DNA of 64,000 nucleotides from Nonomuraea solani (GCF_900108335.1 NZ_FNVT01000004.1:248001-312000); one strand, 5' to 3'. Positions 51,953 through 61,076 are shown, numbered from the stretch's first letter. Translations and numbers: made by a program. Notes: generated by a model not told the origin, from the sequence alone.

Positions 51953-52096
51953 TTATTCCATCTTGTGGGTCTGGGTGCTGACCGGCGTCTCGCCGCCGTC
52001 ACCCGCGGCCTGCGCCACGGACGCCGCCGCCACCACGGTGACCGCCGCGATCAGTACGGCTCCGAGGGCCGCGGCCACACCGGTACGTTTGCGCAT
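51953..52096 (-). CDS. 47-residue secreted peptide
   Basis: MRKRTGVAAALGAVLIAAVT starts a Sec signal with cleavage expected after ASVAQA, leaving a mature peptide of about 17 residues (AGDGGETPVSTQTHKME). AAGGAG precedes the ATG at good spacing and a terminator follows, so it is probably expressed. It has no cysteine and is not a lanthipeptide precursor. It is divergent from the first precursor gene. A signalling, immunity or maturation role is possible but nothing in the sequence decides. Confidence 0.65.
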   Translation of the reverse strand: MRKRTGVAAALGAVLIAAVTVVAAASVAQAAGDGGETPVSTQTHKME

Positions 52097-52217
52097 CACA
52101 GTTCTCCTTCTGGATAGCGAACTCCGTCAGCATCACCGACGGCCCTGTCGGCTCCCTGTCGCGCGGACGCTTCCGGCGAAAGAGTGAAGAAAGGGAGGCC
52201 GGATAGCGTGCCCGATC

Positions 52218-52409
52218 ATGGAAAACGTCAGGGAAAACGTCTTCGATCTCCAGTTGCGCACCGTTCCGGCGCCCGCCGTCGACGCCGGCACGAGGGCGGA
52301 CACCGTCCATCTGACCCTGTGCCTGGCCGACGACGGCGTCGGCTGCCCGCAGACCGTCTGGCCGACCTGCTTCGACACCTGCTGCTACCAGGGGTCGAAG
52401 GTCTGCTGA
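52218..52409 (+). CDS. Class I lanthipeptide precursor 1
   Basis: A 63-residue precursor. The leader contains VFDLQLRTVPAP, a variant of the class I FNLD/FDLD box recognised by LanB and LanC. The C-terminal half is rich in Cys and Thr (LTLCLADDGVGC, WPTCFDTCC, ending SKVC): six cysteines in total. Its closest relative is the second precursor at 58888-59085, sharing FDLQLR, VPA, DTCC and the KVC terminus. The ATG is 18 bases after GGGAGG, unusually far, with no in-frame alternative. It ends 3 bases before the stop of the convergent first LanC gene. Confidence 0.85.
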   Translation: MENVRENVFDLQLRTVPAPAVDAGTRADTVHLTLCLADDGVGCPQTVWPTCFDTCCYQGSKVC

Positions 52410-52412
52410 GGC

Positions 52413-53609
52413 TCACACGAGCAGCAGCCGGGCCCAGCCCGGCACGCCCTTCCCCTCCGTCGCCAGCAGCGTCAGGGCCACCCCGGCGGCGCCCTTGAGC
52501 AGGCCGGGGTTGTCCACCTGGCGCCCGTCGGCCTCGACGTCGGCGTAGCCGAGCGGCGACCGCGGCCGGAAGCGGCCGAGCAGCTCTGCGGCGTGGCCGT
52601 CGGCGGCCGTGCGGAACACCGGGTCGCCGGTGTCTTCCGCGAAGGCCGCCGTGAGCAGCCATCGCCCGGCCAGGCCGTGGCACAGGTTCGGGGACGGCAC
52701 CGGCACCGGCGTGGCGCACCGCAGGCGCGCCGCGTCCACCGCGAAGTCGCGGATCCATGACAGGTCCAGCGCCTGGCCGGCCAGGTAGAGGGCGCGGGCG
52801 ACACCGGCGTCCCCGTGGCACCACGAGCCGCCGCCCGAGCGTTTCCCGTCGTCGGGACGGGGATCGAGATCGACGCGGGCCGGCCACATGCCGTCCAGGA
52901 CGTGCCGCATGAGGAACTCGGCGCCCCACCGGATCGCCGCGGCGGCGTCGGGGTCCGGGGTGCGGCGGTGCAGCAGGGAGAGCGCGGCGAGCACGCCCCC
53001 CACGCCGTGCGCCAGGCCGAGATCCACCACGGGCCGGCCCGGCTCCAGGAGGTAACCGAGGTCCGCGATCCCGCGCGGGCTCAGCAGCCGGATCAGCGCG
53101 GCGGCGACGGCTGAGCAGACCGCGTCCACGGCGGGCGTACGCTCCCGTACCGTCAGATATCCCACCCAGCCGGAGATCCCGTAGACCACGTCGTAGTAGT
53201 GCGGCCCGGGCGGGAGTCGCTCGGCCACGGTCCGCATGAGCGGCAGCATGGCCGCGTCGAGCTCGTCGGTCAGCGCCTGATAGCGGGTGCCGCCCCGGCC
53301 GCAGGCCCACACGGCGGCGGCGTACCCGACCCGGCCCGAGAACAACGACAGCGGCCCGTCCGGCGCTCCGGCCACGGCGAGGCCGCCCGCGAGGAACTCG
53401 TGGGCCCGCGCGTCCCATCCCTCGCCGGGGCGCGCCTCGTCCAGCGCGGCGCACAGCAGCGCCAGGCCCGCGCCGCCCCGGGACAGGCTCTCAGGGCTCC
53501 AGCCAGCGATCTCCGGCTTGAGCGTGGTCCGCACCAGGCGGTCAAGAGCTTCCTCCCGCCGTACGGGGTCCACCACGAGCCGGGCGACCCGGCTGGCCGT
53601 GTCCTGCAT
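52413..53609 (-). CDS. Lanthionine cyclase LanC, copy 1
   Basis: A 398-residue LanC-like (alpha/alpha)6-barrel cyclase that adds cysteine thiols to dehydroamino acids. Motifs: GLAHGVGG, the first zinc ligand in SWCHGDAG, and the Cys-His zinc pair in NLCHGLAG. The ATG at 53609 has GGAGG six bases upstream. It is monocistronic, convergent to precursor 1 and divergent from the LLM-type gene. It is clearly diverged from copy 2, so the two may serve different rings or different precursors. Confidence 0.9.
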   Translation of the reverse strand: MQDTASRVARLVVDPVRREEALDRLVRTTLKPEIAGWSPESLSRGGAGLALLCAALDEARPGEGWDARAHEFLAGGLAVAGAPDGPLSLFSGRVGYAAAVWACGRGGTRYQALTDELDAAMLPLMRTVAERLPPGPHYYDVVYGISGWVGYLTVRERTPAVDAVCSAVAAALIRLLSPRGIADLGYLLEPGRPVVDLGLAHGVGGVLAALSLLHRRTPDPDAAAAIRWGAEFLMRHVLDGMWPARVDLDPRPDDGKRSGGGSWCHGDAGVARALYLAGQALDLSWIRDFAVDAARLRCATPVPVPSPNLCHGLAGRWLLTAAFAEDTGDPVFRTAADGHAAELLGRFRPRSPLGYADVEADGRQVDNPGLLKGAAGVALTLLATEGKGVPGWARLLLV

Positions 53610-53661
53610 CGTTCCTCCAGCTGACATCGGATTATTAGCGGCCGTTCCTACGATTCCGCCC

Positions 53662-54531
53662 ATGGTGCGAAGCCCCTTGTCGATTCTTGATCTTGTTCCT
53701 CTGGCACCGCCCGGCGGCGCGGCGGCGGCCCTGCGCGCCAGCACGGACCTGGCACGTCTGGCCGAGTCGCGCGGCTTTCGCCGCTACTGGGTGGGAGAGC
53801 ACCACGGCGTGCCCAATGTCGGCGCCGCCGCGCCCGCCGTGCTGATCGCCCACCTCGCCGCCGCCACGACGTCGATCCGGCTGGGTTCCGGCGGGGTGAT
53901 GCTGGCCAACCACGCCCCGATGGTCGTCGCCGAGCAGTTCGCGACCCTCGAAGGGCTGCATCCCGGGCGGATCGACCTCGGCGTCGGCAGCGCCGCCGGG
54001 GCCACCGCCGAGATCGCGCGGGTGCTGCGCCAGGGTGCCCCGGCGGGATTCGCCGGCAAGCTCGCCGACCTGGCGGCCTTTCTGGACGGCCGTCATCACA
54101 GCGGGATCCGGGTGAGCCCGGCGGCCGTGCCGGGGCCGCCGCTCTGGTTGCTCGGCGCCAGTGAGTCGAGCGCGCGGCTCGCCGGGGAGCTCGGGCTGCC
54201 GTACGCCTTCGCCCACCATCTGAACGCGGCCGGCGCCGAAGGCGCGCTGGGGACGTACCGCGGCTCGTTCCGGGCCTCGGCGCGGCTGGGTGAGCCGTAC
54301 TGCCTGGTGAGCGTGGCCGCCATCGCCGCGGACACCGAAGAGGCGGCTTTCCGGCTCTGGCGGGCGGCGGGCGGGCCGGACGGCGTGGCCGTGGGCGACG
54401 GGCCCACCGTGCGCGGGGCCCTGGCGGTGCTGTCCGGCAAGCTCGCCGCCGACGAGCTCATGATCGTCACCAACGTGTTCGACGCGGCGGCCCGCAGGCA
54501 CTCGTACACCTTGCTCGCGCCTCTCAGCTGA
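53662..54531 (+). CDS. LLM-class flavin/F420-dependent oxidoreductase
   Basis: A 289-residue TIM-barrel of the luciferase-like/F420 family (YWVGEHHGVPNV; IRLGSGGVMLANHAPMVVAEQF; LHPGRIDLGVG), MsnO8-like subgroup. Flavin- or F420-dependent reductases in lanthipeptide clusters convert dehydroalanine to D-alanine (the LanJ class), and this gene is embedded between the two lanC genes, so tailoring of the peptide is the best guess. An oxidative role is the alternative. Overlaps the end of the convergent second LanC gene by 8 bases. Confidence 0.82.
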   Translation: MVRSPLSILDLVPLAPPGGAAAALRASTDLARLAESRGFRRYWVGEHHGVPNVGAAAPAVLIAHLAAATTSIRLGSGGVMLANHAPMVVAEQFATLEGLHPGRIDLGVGSAAGATAEIARVLRQGAPAGFAGKLADLAAFLDGRHHSGIRVSPAAVPGPPLWLLGASESSARLAGELGLPYAFAHHLNAAGAEGALGTYRGSFRASARLGEPYCLVSVAAIAADTEEAAFRLWRAAGGPDGVAVGDGPTVRGALAVLSGKLAADELMIVTNVFDAAARRHSYTLLAPLS

Positions 54532-55732
54532 TCAGCAGGGCGGCGTCCCACCGGCTCGCGGGAACGCCGCCTCTGGCGTAGGCGTACAGGGCCAGCGCCG
54601 TGCCACCGGCGCCGTCGAGCAGCCCGGCCCCGTCGGCGGGCGGCTCGGTCGCGGACATCGGGTAGCGGAAGCCGTACGGCAGCGCGGGGTCGAAGTGCGC
54701 GACCGTTCGCTCGGCGGCGAGGGCGGCCACCAGGGACGGGGCCTCGTCGGCGCTGTCGGCGGCGATCCGCAGGGCGACCTGCAGCAGCCCGGCCCAGCCG
54801 TGGCACAGGCCGGCCGCCGTCAGGTGGAGCTGCTCGACCGGCCGGTCGAGCAGGGAGCGCATGGCGTCGTCGGCGACGCGCAGCCAGTCCGCCCGCCCGA
54901 GGGCGAGCCCGGCGAGCTGGATCGCGCGGGCGATGCCCGGGACGCCGTAACACCAGGTGGCGTTGCACACGACCGGCGGCTCCTCGCGGCCGAGCAGTTG
55001 GTCGAGGGTGAGCGTGCCGGGCCAGCGCGGGCCGAACGCGTCCGGACGCCGCCAGCGCAGCAGAAACTCCGTGATCCCTTCGATCGCCTGCCGCTGTCCT
55101 GGCACCCGGTGGCCGTCCCGCCAGGCGAGGGCGAGCAGCGCGAGCGGGCCGGCGATGCCGTGCGCCAGCCCGAGGTTCGCGTGGCCGTGCGCGTAGCGGG
55201 GGTCGTTCAGGCCCTCGATCCACGGCGGTCCCGTGGCCCACCAGCCCGGCACCTCGTGCCCGGCGACCTCGGCGGGCTTCCCGGCGACGGTGACCAGGAA
55301 GGACAGCACCTCGGGCAGGTCGCCGGGCGCGGCCATGAGGAGGTAGCGGCCGAGCCCGGTCAGCCCCTGGATGACGTCGTAGCCCGACACGGTGAGGGGC
55401 TGCCGGCTCCAGTGCCTCACCTGGACGCGGGCGAGGTCGGCCACGTACGGGTCCAGTTGCGACAGCAGGTGGCGGTAGTCGGCCGGGGTGGCGGCGGTGT
55501 TGCGGGCGGCGAACGCCAGGGCGGTCAGGCCGTCGTACAGCGATCCGCCGCCGGGCGGAGGCTCCTGTGCGATGGCCCGCGCCAGCATGGCGTGCGCCCG
55601 GTCGCGGGCTCCCAGCTCCGCGTGGAGCAGGGCGGCGGCGGGGAAGCCGGCGGCGAGGGAAAGACCGGGTTCCTGGACGATGTCCGCCAGGCGCTCGCCG
55701 ACGAGCTTCGCGATCTCCTGCGCGTCGCTCAT
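54524..55732 (-). CDS. Lanthionine cyclase LanC, copy 2
   Basis: A 402-residue LanC. The barrel motifs are GLAHGIAG, TWCYGVPG (zinc Cys) and GLCHGWAG (zinc Cys-His). The ATG overlaps the LanB stop (ATGA), so it is co-translated with the dehydratase and is the more conventional partner of LanB. Confidence 0.92.
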   Translation of the reverse strand: MSDAQEIAKLVGERLADIVQEPGLSLAAGFPAAALLHAELGARDRAHAMLARAIAQEPPPGGGSLYDGLTALAFAARNTAATPADYRHLLSQLDPYVADLARVQVRHWSRQPLTVSGYDVIQGLTGLGRYLLMAAPGDLPEVLSFLVTVAGKPAEVAGHEVPGWWATGPPWIEGLNDPRYAHGHANLGLAHGIAGPLALLALAWRDGHRVPGQRQAIEGITEFLLRWRRPDAFGPRWPGTLTLDQLLGREEPPVVCNATWCYGVPGIARAIQLAGLALGRADWLRVADDAMRSLLDRPVEQLHLTAAGLCHGWAGLLQVALRIAADSADEAPSLVAALAAERTVAHFDPALPYGFRYPMSATEPPADGAGLLDGAGGTALALYAYARGGVPASRWDAALLIS

Positions 55733-58700
55733 CCGGCGAACCTCCTGCGCTGGGCGTCGGCGTCGAGAACGCCTCTGAACAGGGCGAACGCGCGTTCCTC
55801 GGCCGCCCGGTCGATGCCGAGCAGCCGGTTGGCGTGCATGTGCAGCACGCTCCTGACGATGTCCAGGCGCGTCCGCGGGTCGGTGGACTCCAGCTCGGCG
55901 GCGTAGTCGGCGAGCGGCCCCCAGCTTTCGATGAGTCGCGCGCCGCCGGGCTCGGCGGCCAGGGCCGTCCAGCCGCCCGCCGGGTCGATGAGCCGGACGG
56001 CGGCCCTGCGGTGCTGCCGGAACGCCACGTGATGGTCCCCCTTGGGAATGTGCTCCAGGTAGTGGGCGGCCCAGTCGTCGCCGCCGAGGCCGCGGGCGAT
56101 CCGCATGAAGTTCGCCGCCGCCACCAGCTCCGGCTCCAGGGTCAGTACGCCGTCGCGGAGCAGGCCCAGTTGCCGCACCACGGCCTCGCTGTCGGCGTGG
56201 AAGAACCGTTCGGCCGCCGGCATCGCCTTCTCGCCGCCGTAACGGACGTACTCGGGCTGGTAGGTGTCCAGGACCATCCGCCGCAGGGATCCCGCGGCGC
56301 AGTTGGCCGCCACCCAGTCGTGGAGGGCGGGCAGGACGTGGCCGGACAGCGTCTCCGGGGTGCCGGCGACGCGCAGCCGCAGGTGGGGTTCGGGGTCGCG
56401 GTAGCGCAGGAAGTGCCAGTGGTCGATCGCGGGCCGGAGCCGGTCCAGCAGGGCGGGCAGCCGGTCGATGAGCAGCTCGTCCTGGTGCTCACCGATGAGA
56501 AAGAGTTTGGCGTAGAGCCATTCCCCGCCGGGGTGGTGGCGGCGCCGGGGCCAGTCGAGGGTGGCTGACGGCGGCGTGGCCGGTGCGGTGCCGGATCGGC
56601 CGGTCAGCGGGACGACGATCTCGTTGCCTGAGCCCTCGCACCAGCCCGTTCCCGGGGAACCGCCGCCCGGCGGCTCGGCCAGCACGGCGGTGCGGTCTCT
56701 TTCCAGTTCGCGTCTGAGCAGCCGCTGGTGCGGGGGCGCGGTCAGGTCGAGGGGGAGGCGCAGGTCGTGTGAGACGACCTCCACGTGGCCGGGCACCGAC
56801 CAGCGTTCGCGCCACCCGTGCAGGGCCTCCAGCCACTTCTCCCAGGACAGGTTCGGGTCGCGCAGTTCGGGGGCGGGTAGCCACCGGGCGGTGAACAGCA
56901 CCGTGCGGCCGTATCGGACTCGGGGCAGGTACGGCAGGTCGGTGAGGCCGTCCCAGGACCAGGCCGAGACGCCGCCGGCGCGGTGGAAGGCGATCTCGCC
57001 GAGCAGCCGTGCCACGTTCGGCTGGTTCCGGTACGGATTGAGCATGTTGAAGGGCATCGGGACTATTTCCCGGCCCAGCGACCTGGAATGGACGTAGAGC
57101 CGATGGGTGTCGGCCGAGACGACCAGGTCGTCGAGGCCCAGCACGCCGTCCTGGCCGCGGTCGGCGTACATGCCGACGGCCACCCGGTGCGGCAGGATCG
57201 GCGGCACCTGGATGACGTTGCCGGAGCGTGACTCGTTCGGCTGGTAGAAGAGCTGGGCGGGCACCGCCTCCTGCTCCTGTGGCGACACGATCTGCCTGAT
57301 CTGGTCCGCCAGGCCGTCGAACATCGCGGTGAACCGGCCGAAGAACGACCCGGGGCCGATCGAGCCCAGGCCCGCCGCCAGGACCAGGCGGAACTCGCCG
57401 CGCTCGATCTCCGCCATGGAGTCCGCCAGCAGGGTCACGCACACGTCCAGGTCGGGGGCCGGTCTGGAGGTGCCGTCGTGGCGTACGAGGGCGGCGATCG
57501 ACGCCTCGTCGAGGACGACCTCCTCGCCGGTCATGGCCAGCTCCGCCAGCCGCCGTCGCCTTGCGGTGTCCGGTCGCGGCGGCCGGTGGATGAGCTGCCG
57601 GGAACTGGCCGGCAGCACGTACGTGGCCGGCGCGTCCAGGCCGCGGGCGGGGTCCAGCAGCTCGCCGAGCGGAACGGCGCAGCCGAGGCCGTAGCGTTCG
57701 ACGAACGCCTGGTGGTATTCGGCGTAGTGGTCGGGAAGCTCGTCGGAGGTCATGCGCCACAGCAGGTCGACCGCGGTTTCGAGCTCGCGCAGCACCACGT
57801 CGGGCAGGTTCGCCTCGACTCCGGCGCGCAGGTCGACCTGCAGCGGCCGTTCGCCCGCGTGCAGCCGGGACATCGACGACACCAGTTCCCGCAGGTCGGC
57901 GGTGCCCTCGCCCGGCGGGGTGGCCGCGTACGCGCCGATCGCCGTCCTGATCTCGCGCAGCGCCCCGGTACGCGGGTGGTCCGCCTCCAGGCGGTCGATC
58001 ACGTGCCCCAGCGGGTCGGCGCAGTCCGGTGGCGGCGGCAGCTCGCTGACCAGGAACTCCTGCTCGACGAGCGAGTCGATCAGGCCCGCCGCGGTCTCCT
58101 CGGTCACGCCGGGGAACGACTCGCACAGCTCGGCCAGCAGCTCCGCGTGGGACACGGGCCGGTCGGCGGCGTCCATGCAGACGCGGACCGCCTCGGTGTC
58201 GCGTACCGACACCTCGAAGTCGGTCACCTTGCCGCCCGCGGCCCGGACGTACGGCAGGACGAGCCGGTCGCCACGCGACGTCGCCAGGTCGTTGCGGACC
58301 AGCAGGAGCCGCCGCCGCACGTCGGGCAGGCGCTCCCACTCGTGTACGGCGGCCAGCAGCCAGTCCATGGCCGGCCGCACGGCTTTCACGGGCGGCAACC
58401 CGGCCAGAAAACCCACCGGCGCACCGAACCGCGCGACCGCCACACCGGCCGCGAGCCCGAACGGAGTCGGCCGGTGCGACATGCGCAGCACATATTTGGT
58501 GACGGCATAAGCGACGCGCCGCAGTTTGGAAAAGGCGATTTCCCGGCCGTCGTCGATTTTGGCGAGGTCGCGGGCCAGGGAACCGCTCGACACCTCGATG
58601 GCTTCACGGACGAAAGGGTCGGCGACGATCTGCCTGATGTACGCCCGGATCCGGCCGGACTCGGCTGGGTCGTCGAAGTCGGGGCCGGTCAGGGTGCTCG

Positions 58701-58770
58701 CGGCGGCCCCGGGCCGCAGGGCGGGAACCCGTAACAGCCCGAACGAGGCGCCGCCGAAATTCATGGGCAT
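55729..58770 (-). CDS. Lanthipeptide dehydratase LanB (full length)
   Basis: A 1013-residue class I dehydratase with both halves in one chain. The glutamylation domain spans about residues 40-680 (SHRPTPFGLAAGV near residue 98 is the conserved N-terminal block). The SpaB_C elimination domain spans about 740-1005 and has WHFLRYRDPEPHLRLRV with the conserved arginines and histidine. It uses glutamyl-tRNA to activate Ser/Thr before elimination. The start may be ATG 58770 or 58764; the ribosome binding site is weak. The gene is divergent from precursor 2 across a 117-base promoter region. Confidence 0.95.
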   Translation of the reverse strand: MPMNFGGASFGLLRVPALRPGAAASTLTGPDFDDPAESGRIRAYIRQIVADPFVREAIEVSSGSLARDLAKIDDGREIAFSKLRRVAYAVTKYVLRMSHRPTPFGLAAGVAVARFGAPVGFLAGLPPVKAVRPAMDWLLAAVHEWERLPDVRRRLLLVRNDLATSRGDRLVLPYVRAAGGKVTDFEVSVRDTEAVRVCMDAADRPVSHAELLAELCESFPGVTEETAAGLIDSLVEQEFLVSELPPPPDCADPLGHVIDRLEADHPRTGALREIRTAIGAYAATPPGEGTADLRELVSSMSRLHAGERPLQVDLRAGVEANLPDVVLRELETAVDLLWRMTSDELPDHYAEYHQAFVERYGLGCAVPLGELLDPARGLDAPATYVLPASSRQLIHRPPRPDTARRRRLAELAMTGEEVVLDEASIAALVRHDGTSRPAPDLDVCVTLLADSMAEIERGEFRLVLAAGLGSIGPGSFFGRFTAMFDGLADQIRQIVSPQEQEAVPAQLFYQPNESRSGNVIQVPPILPHRVAVGMYADRGQDGVLGLDDLVVSADTHRLYVHSRSLGREIVPMPFNMLNPYRNQPNVARLLGEIAFHRAGGVSAWSWDGLTDLPYLPRVRYGRTVLFTARWLPAPELRDPNLSWEKWLEALHGWRERWSVPGHVEVVSHDLRLPLDLTAPPHQRLLRRELERDRTAVLAEPPGGGSPGTGWCEGSGNEIVVPLTGRSGTAPATPPSATLDWPRRRHHPGGEWLYAKLFLIGEHQDELLIDRLPALLDRLRPAIDHWHFLRYRDPEPHLRLRVAGTPETLSGHVLPALHDWVAANCAAGSLRRMVLDTYQPEYVRYGGEKAMPAAERFFHADSEAVVRQLGLLRDGVLTLEPELVAAANFMRIARGLGGDDWAAHYLEHIPKGDHHVAFRQHRRAAVRLIDPAGGWTALAAEPGGARLIESWGPLADYAAELESTDPRTRLDIVRSVLHMHANRLLGIDRAAEERAFALFRGVLDADAQRRRFAG

Positions 58771-58887
58771 GAACCGACGCTAACGCCGGCCACTAACATT
58801 CCCCTGATATTCCGGTGAATTGCTCAACGCCATTGACGGCGGCCGCGCGAAAATGTCAGGCTCCGGCAGGAAGGAAAGGAGGAAAAA

Positions 58888-59085
58888 ATGGCTTGGAACA
58901 ATGGCGCATTCGATTTGCAGTTGCGTTCTGTGCCCGCGCGGAAATGGGTGGAGAACACCCACCAGATGACCGTGCCGACGGCGATCACCTGCAATGAATG
59001 TGTGTCCATCGTGGGCTCCAACACCTGTTGGAACACCTGCAAGGACACCTGCTGCCCGGTTCAGACGCAGACCAAGGTCTGCTGA
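58888..59085 (+). CDS. Class I lanthipeptide precursor 2
   Basis: A 65-residue precursor beginning MAWNNGAFDLQLRSVPARK: the FDLQLR leader box is shared with precursor 1. The core region (from about TVPTAITC) contains TC, EC, NTC, NTC, DTCC and ends KVC: seven cysteines with many adjacent Thr/Ser. A very strong ribosome binding site AAAGGAGG precedes the ATG. Divergent from LanB and followed by the SARP gene. Ring pattern cannot be read directly; the repeated (N/D)TC units suggest short methyllanthionine rings. Confidence 0.9.
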   Translation: MAWNNGAFDLQLRSVPARKWVENTHQMTVPTAITCNECVSIVGSNTCWNTCKDTCCPVQTQTKVC

Positions 59086-59180
59086 GGGCGCTCCCGGCGG
59101 CCAGTGCGGTATCGGCCGGCGCGCCGGCCGCCGGGACAGGTGGCCGACAGGCAGGCGAAAGCACGTCCGGTTTTCCTGGG

Positions 59181-59939
59181 GTGGTGGTCGTTACCTCAGA
59201 AAAGCCCCGAACCCGCCGATTCAGCCTGCTCGGCACCCTGCGTCTGGACATCGGCAGCCGTCAGGTCGCCGTCACCGCCGGAAAGATGAAGGTGGTGCTC
59301 GCGGCGCTGCTGCTCAACGAGAACGAGCCGGTGACCAGTGACCGGCTGATCGAGTACATGTGGGAGAGACCTCCCGCCTCCGCGCGCACGCTGCTGCATT
59401 CGGTCATTCTGCGGCTGCGCCGGATCACCGCCGACCGCGAATTCATCCGTACCAGGGGGTCCAATTACGTCCTGGGGGTACAGCCGGGCGAGCTCGACCT
59501 GCACGATCTTTCCGCGCTGCTGAACAGGGCGGACAACGCCCGTGCCCATTCGGACGTCGCCACCGAGCACGATTGCCTCAGCCGGGCCATCGAACTGTGG
59601 CGTGGGCCGACGCTGGCCGACGTGCCCTCGCCGGCCCTGCGGATGGGGGTCGCGGCGCGGTTCGACGAGATGAGACTGCAGGCTCTCGACCGGCAGAACG
59701 ACCTGGATCTCGCGCTGGGGCGGTGCGCGGAGGTCGTCAGCCGGTTGCGTGAGGTGACGCGCGAACATCCGTACAAGGAGCGTTTCTGGAAGCAGTTGAT
59801 GACCGCGCTGTACCGATGCGGCCGCCAGGGCGAAGCACTGGGCGCCTATCACGAGCTGCGCCGCATGCTCGGCCGGGAGCTCGGCATCGAGCCGGGCCCG
59901 GACGTCAAGGCCGTCTACCAGTCCATTCTGCGGCCGTGA
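59181..59939 (+). CDS. SARP-family transcriptional activator
   Basis: A 252-residue Streptomyces antibiotic regulatory protein: an OmpR-like winged helix (KVVLAALLLNENEPVTSDRLI; ARTLLHSVILRLRR) and a bacterial transcriptional activation domain (WRGPTLADVPSP; AVEL-type helices RFDEMRLQALDRQNDLDL; GRELGIEPGPDVKAVYQSIL). It is probably the pathway activator. A GTG at 59181 or 59184 starts the domain; neither has a clear ribosome binding site, so read-through from precursor 2 is possible. Confidence 0.9.
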   Translation: MVVVTSEKPRTRRFSLLGTLRLDIGSRQVAVTAGKMKVVLAALLLNENEPVTSDRLIEYMWERPPASARTLLHSVILRLRRITADREFIRTRGSNYVLGVQPGELDLHDLSALLNRADNARAHSDVATEHDCLSRAIELWRGPTLADVPSPALRMGVAARFDEMRLQALDRQNDLDLALGRCAEVVSRLREVTREHPYKERFWKQLMTALYRCGRQGEALGAYHELRRMLGRELGIEPGPDVKAVYQSILRP

Positions 59940-59969
59940 TCGGCACGACACGACATGAAGGAGAGTTCC

Positions 59970-60167
59970 ATGACCATCGGAAACCTGGCTGACCGCGTGC
60001 TCAGCCTCTTCGTCCCCAATGTCAGCGCCCGGGCGGGCGACTGCGGGTATGAATACTGGTGCGATCGCGACCAGTTCGGCTCGGTCCTGTACCGCCGCAC
60101 CTGCTGCCAGACCAGCGCGGGCTATCTCTGCGGCAACTGGGTGGCGGAGTGCATCCAGTGCTGCTGA
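59970..60167 (+). CDS. Cys-rich candidate RiPP precursor or secreted miniprotein
   Basis: A 65-residue peptide: a helical leader-like start (MTIGNLADRVLSLFVPNVSARA) followed by a Cys-rich half with eight cysteines (GDCGYEYWC, RRTCCQ, GYLCGN, AECIQCC). It lacks the FDLQLR box of the two lanthipeptide precursors and has few Ser/Thr in its core, so it may be matured by another route or simply form four disulfides. AAGGAGAG precedes the ATG at 59970; a start five codons upstream also exists. It follows the SARP gene on the same strand. Family not recognised. Confidence 0.7.
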   Translation: MTIGNLADRVLSLFVPNVSARAGDCGYEYWCDRDQFGSVLYRRTCCQTSAGYLCGNWVAECIQCC

Positions 60168-60240
60168 CCCACGCGTGACGGGGCAGCCGCGCTGCCGCCT
60201 GAAGGGGAACCTCCGAGCCGGCGGCGGCATCCAACAACCC

Positions 60241-60729
60241 ATGAACGTACGCCGGCTCCTCCCCTGCACCGCTCTGGCGGCCACGGCCCTGTACGCCGCG
60301 GTCAACCTGATCGCCCTCCAGGTGATCGCCCAACCGACGGGACGGCTCGACCCCTGGTTCGAAGAGCCCTGGAGCGACTGGACGCTGGGGCGGCTGAACG
60401 AGGGGGTCACGAATGCGCGAAATGTGACGCTCTGCCTCACCCTGATCCTGACCGCCGCGGCGACCCTGCCCATCGCGCTCGACCGCGGCTCACTCATCAG
60501 GTCCGCCGTGCCGACCGGCGTCTCGTTCATCATGTACGAGCTGGCTCTGGTCGTGAGTGTGCTGGCCGCTCCCACGTCCCGGTTCTGGCTGCTCAACGAC
60601 GACAACGGTCTGGAGACGATAACCCCCGAGTGGTATTTCCCCGCGCTGATCACCGTCTGCGTCCTGGCCTTCATCGGCATGCTCGCCTGGATGACCGTCC
60701 CGGGTCCGCGCGGGCCATCACCCATGTGA
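60241..60729 (+). CDS. Four-segment membrane protein of unknown function
   Basis: A 162-residue integral membrane protein with four hydrophobic segments (LLPCTALAATALYAAVNLIA; LCLTLILTAAATLPIAL; IMYELALVVSVLAA; FPALITVCVLAFIGMLAW). I recognise no family. An in-frame GTG at 60175 would start it 66 bases earlier; neither start has a good ribosome binding site. It is translationally coupled to the next gene (GTGA). Location after the Cys-rich peptide suggests an immunity or accessory role, which is inference. Confidence 0.6.
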   Translation: MNVRRLLPCTALAATALYAAVNLIALQVIAQPTGRLDPWFEEPWSDWTLGRLNEGVTNARNVTLCLTLILTAAATLPIALDRGSLIRSAVPTGVSFIMYELALVVSVLAAPTSRFWLLNDDNGLETITPEWYFPALITVCVLAFIGMLAWMTVPGPRGPSPM

Positions 60730-61076
60730 TCCCCTGGGAACGGGTCTTCCGGCAGACCTGGTTCGACACCCATCGGACGGCCTTCGCCGACTTCGCGCGC
60801 ACGGCCGACGACCTTCCCGAAGATTATTCGGCGCTGCCGGACCGATACCGCGACCTCGCACTCGGCCAGGGCGCGGTGGAGAGATCGGAAAACGTGCTGT
60901 TCCTCGCGGTCGCGGAGATGAAGCCCGAGCGCATCGGTTTCACGCGAACGCTGGGCAAGAAAGCCGGCACCGATCCGTGCACCCATCTCAACGAAGACGA
61001 CTATGAGCAGTTCACCTGCGCGCCTCTCGGCGACGGCTGGTGGTGGACGGGCGACAATTGGCCGATCGAGAAATAG
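60726..61076 (+). CDS. Hypothetical soluble protein
   Basis: A 116-residue protein starting with GTG inside the previous stop codon (GTGA). It is acidic and Trp/Asp-rich (MIPWERVFRQTWFDTHRTAF; GDGWWWTGDNWPIEK), with two cysteines (DPCTHL, FTCAPL). No transmembrane segment or signal peptide is visible and no family is recognised. Coupled expression with the membrane protein upstream suggests a joint function. Confidence 0.55.
   Translation: MIPWERVFRQTWFDTHRTAFADFARTADDLPEDYSALPDRYRDLALGQGAVERSENVLFLAVAEMKPERIGFTRTLGKKAGTDPCTHLNEDDYEQFTCAPLGDGWWWTGDNWPIEK

Noticed and set aside
49732..52002. A 756-codon minus-strand frame overlapping the ABC exporter in another frame
   Set aside because: The correct frame (50055-51890) carries every ABC motif; the longer frame is Arg/Ala/Gly-rich noise.
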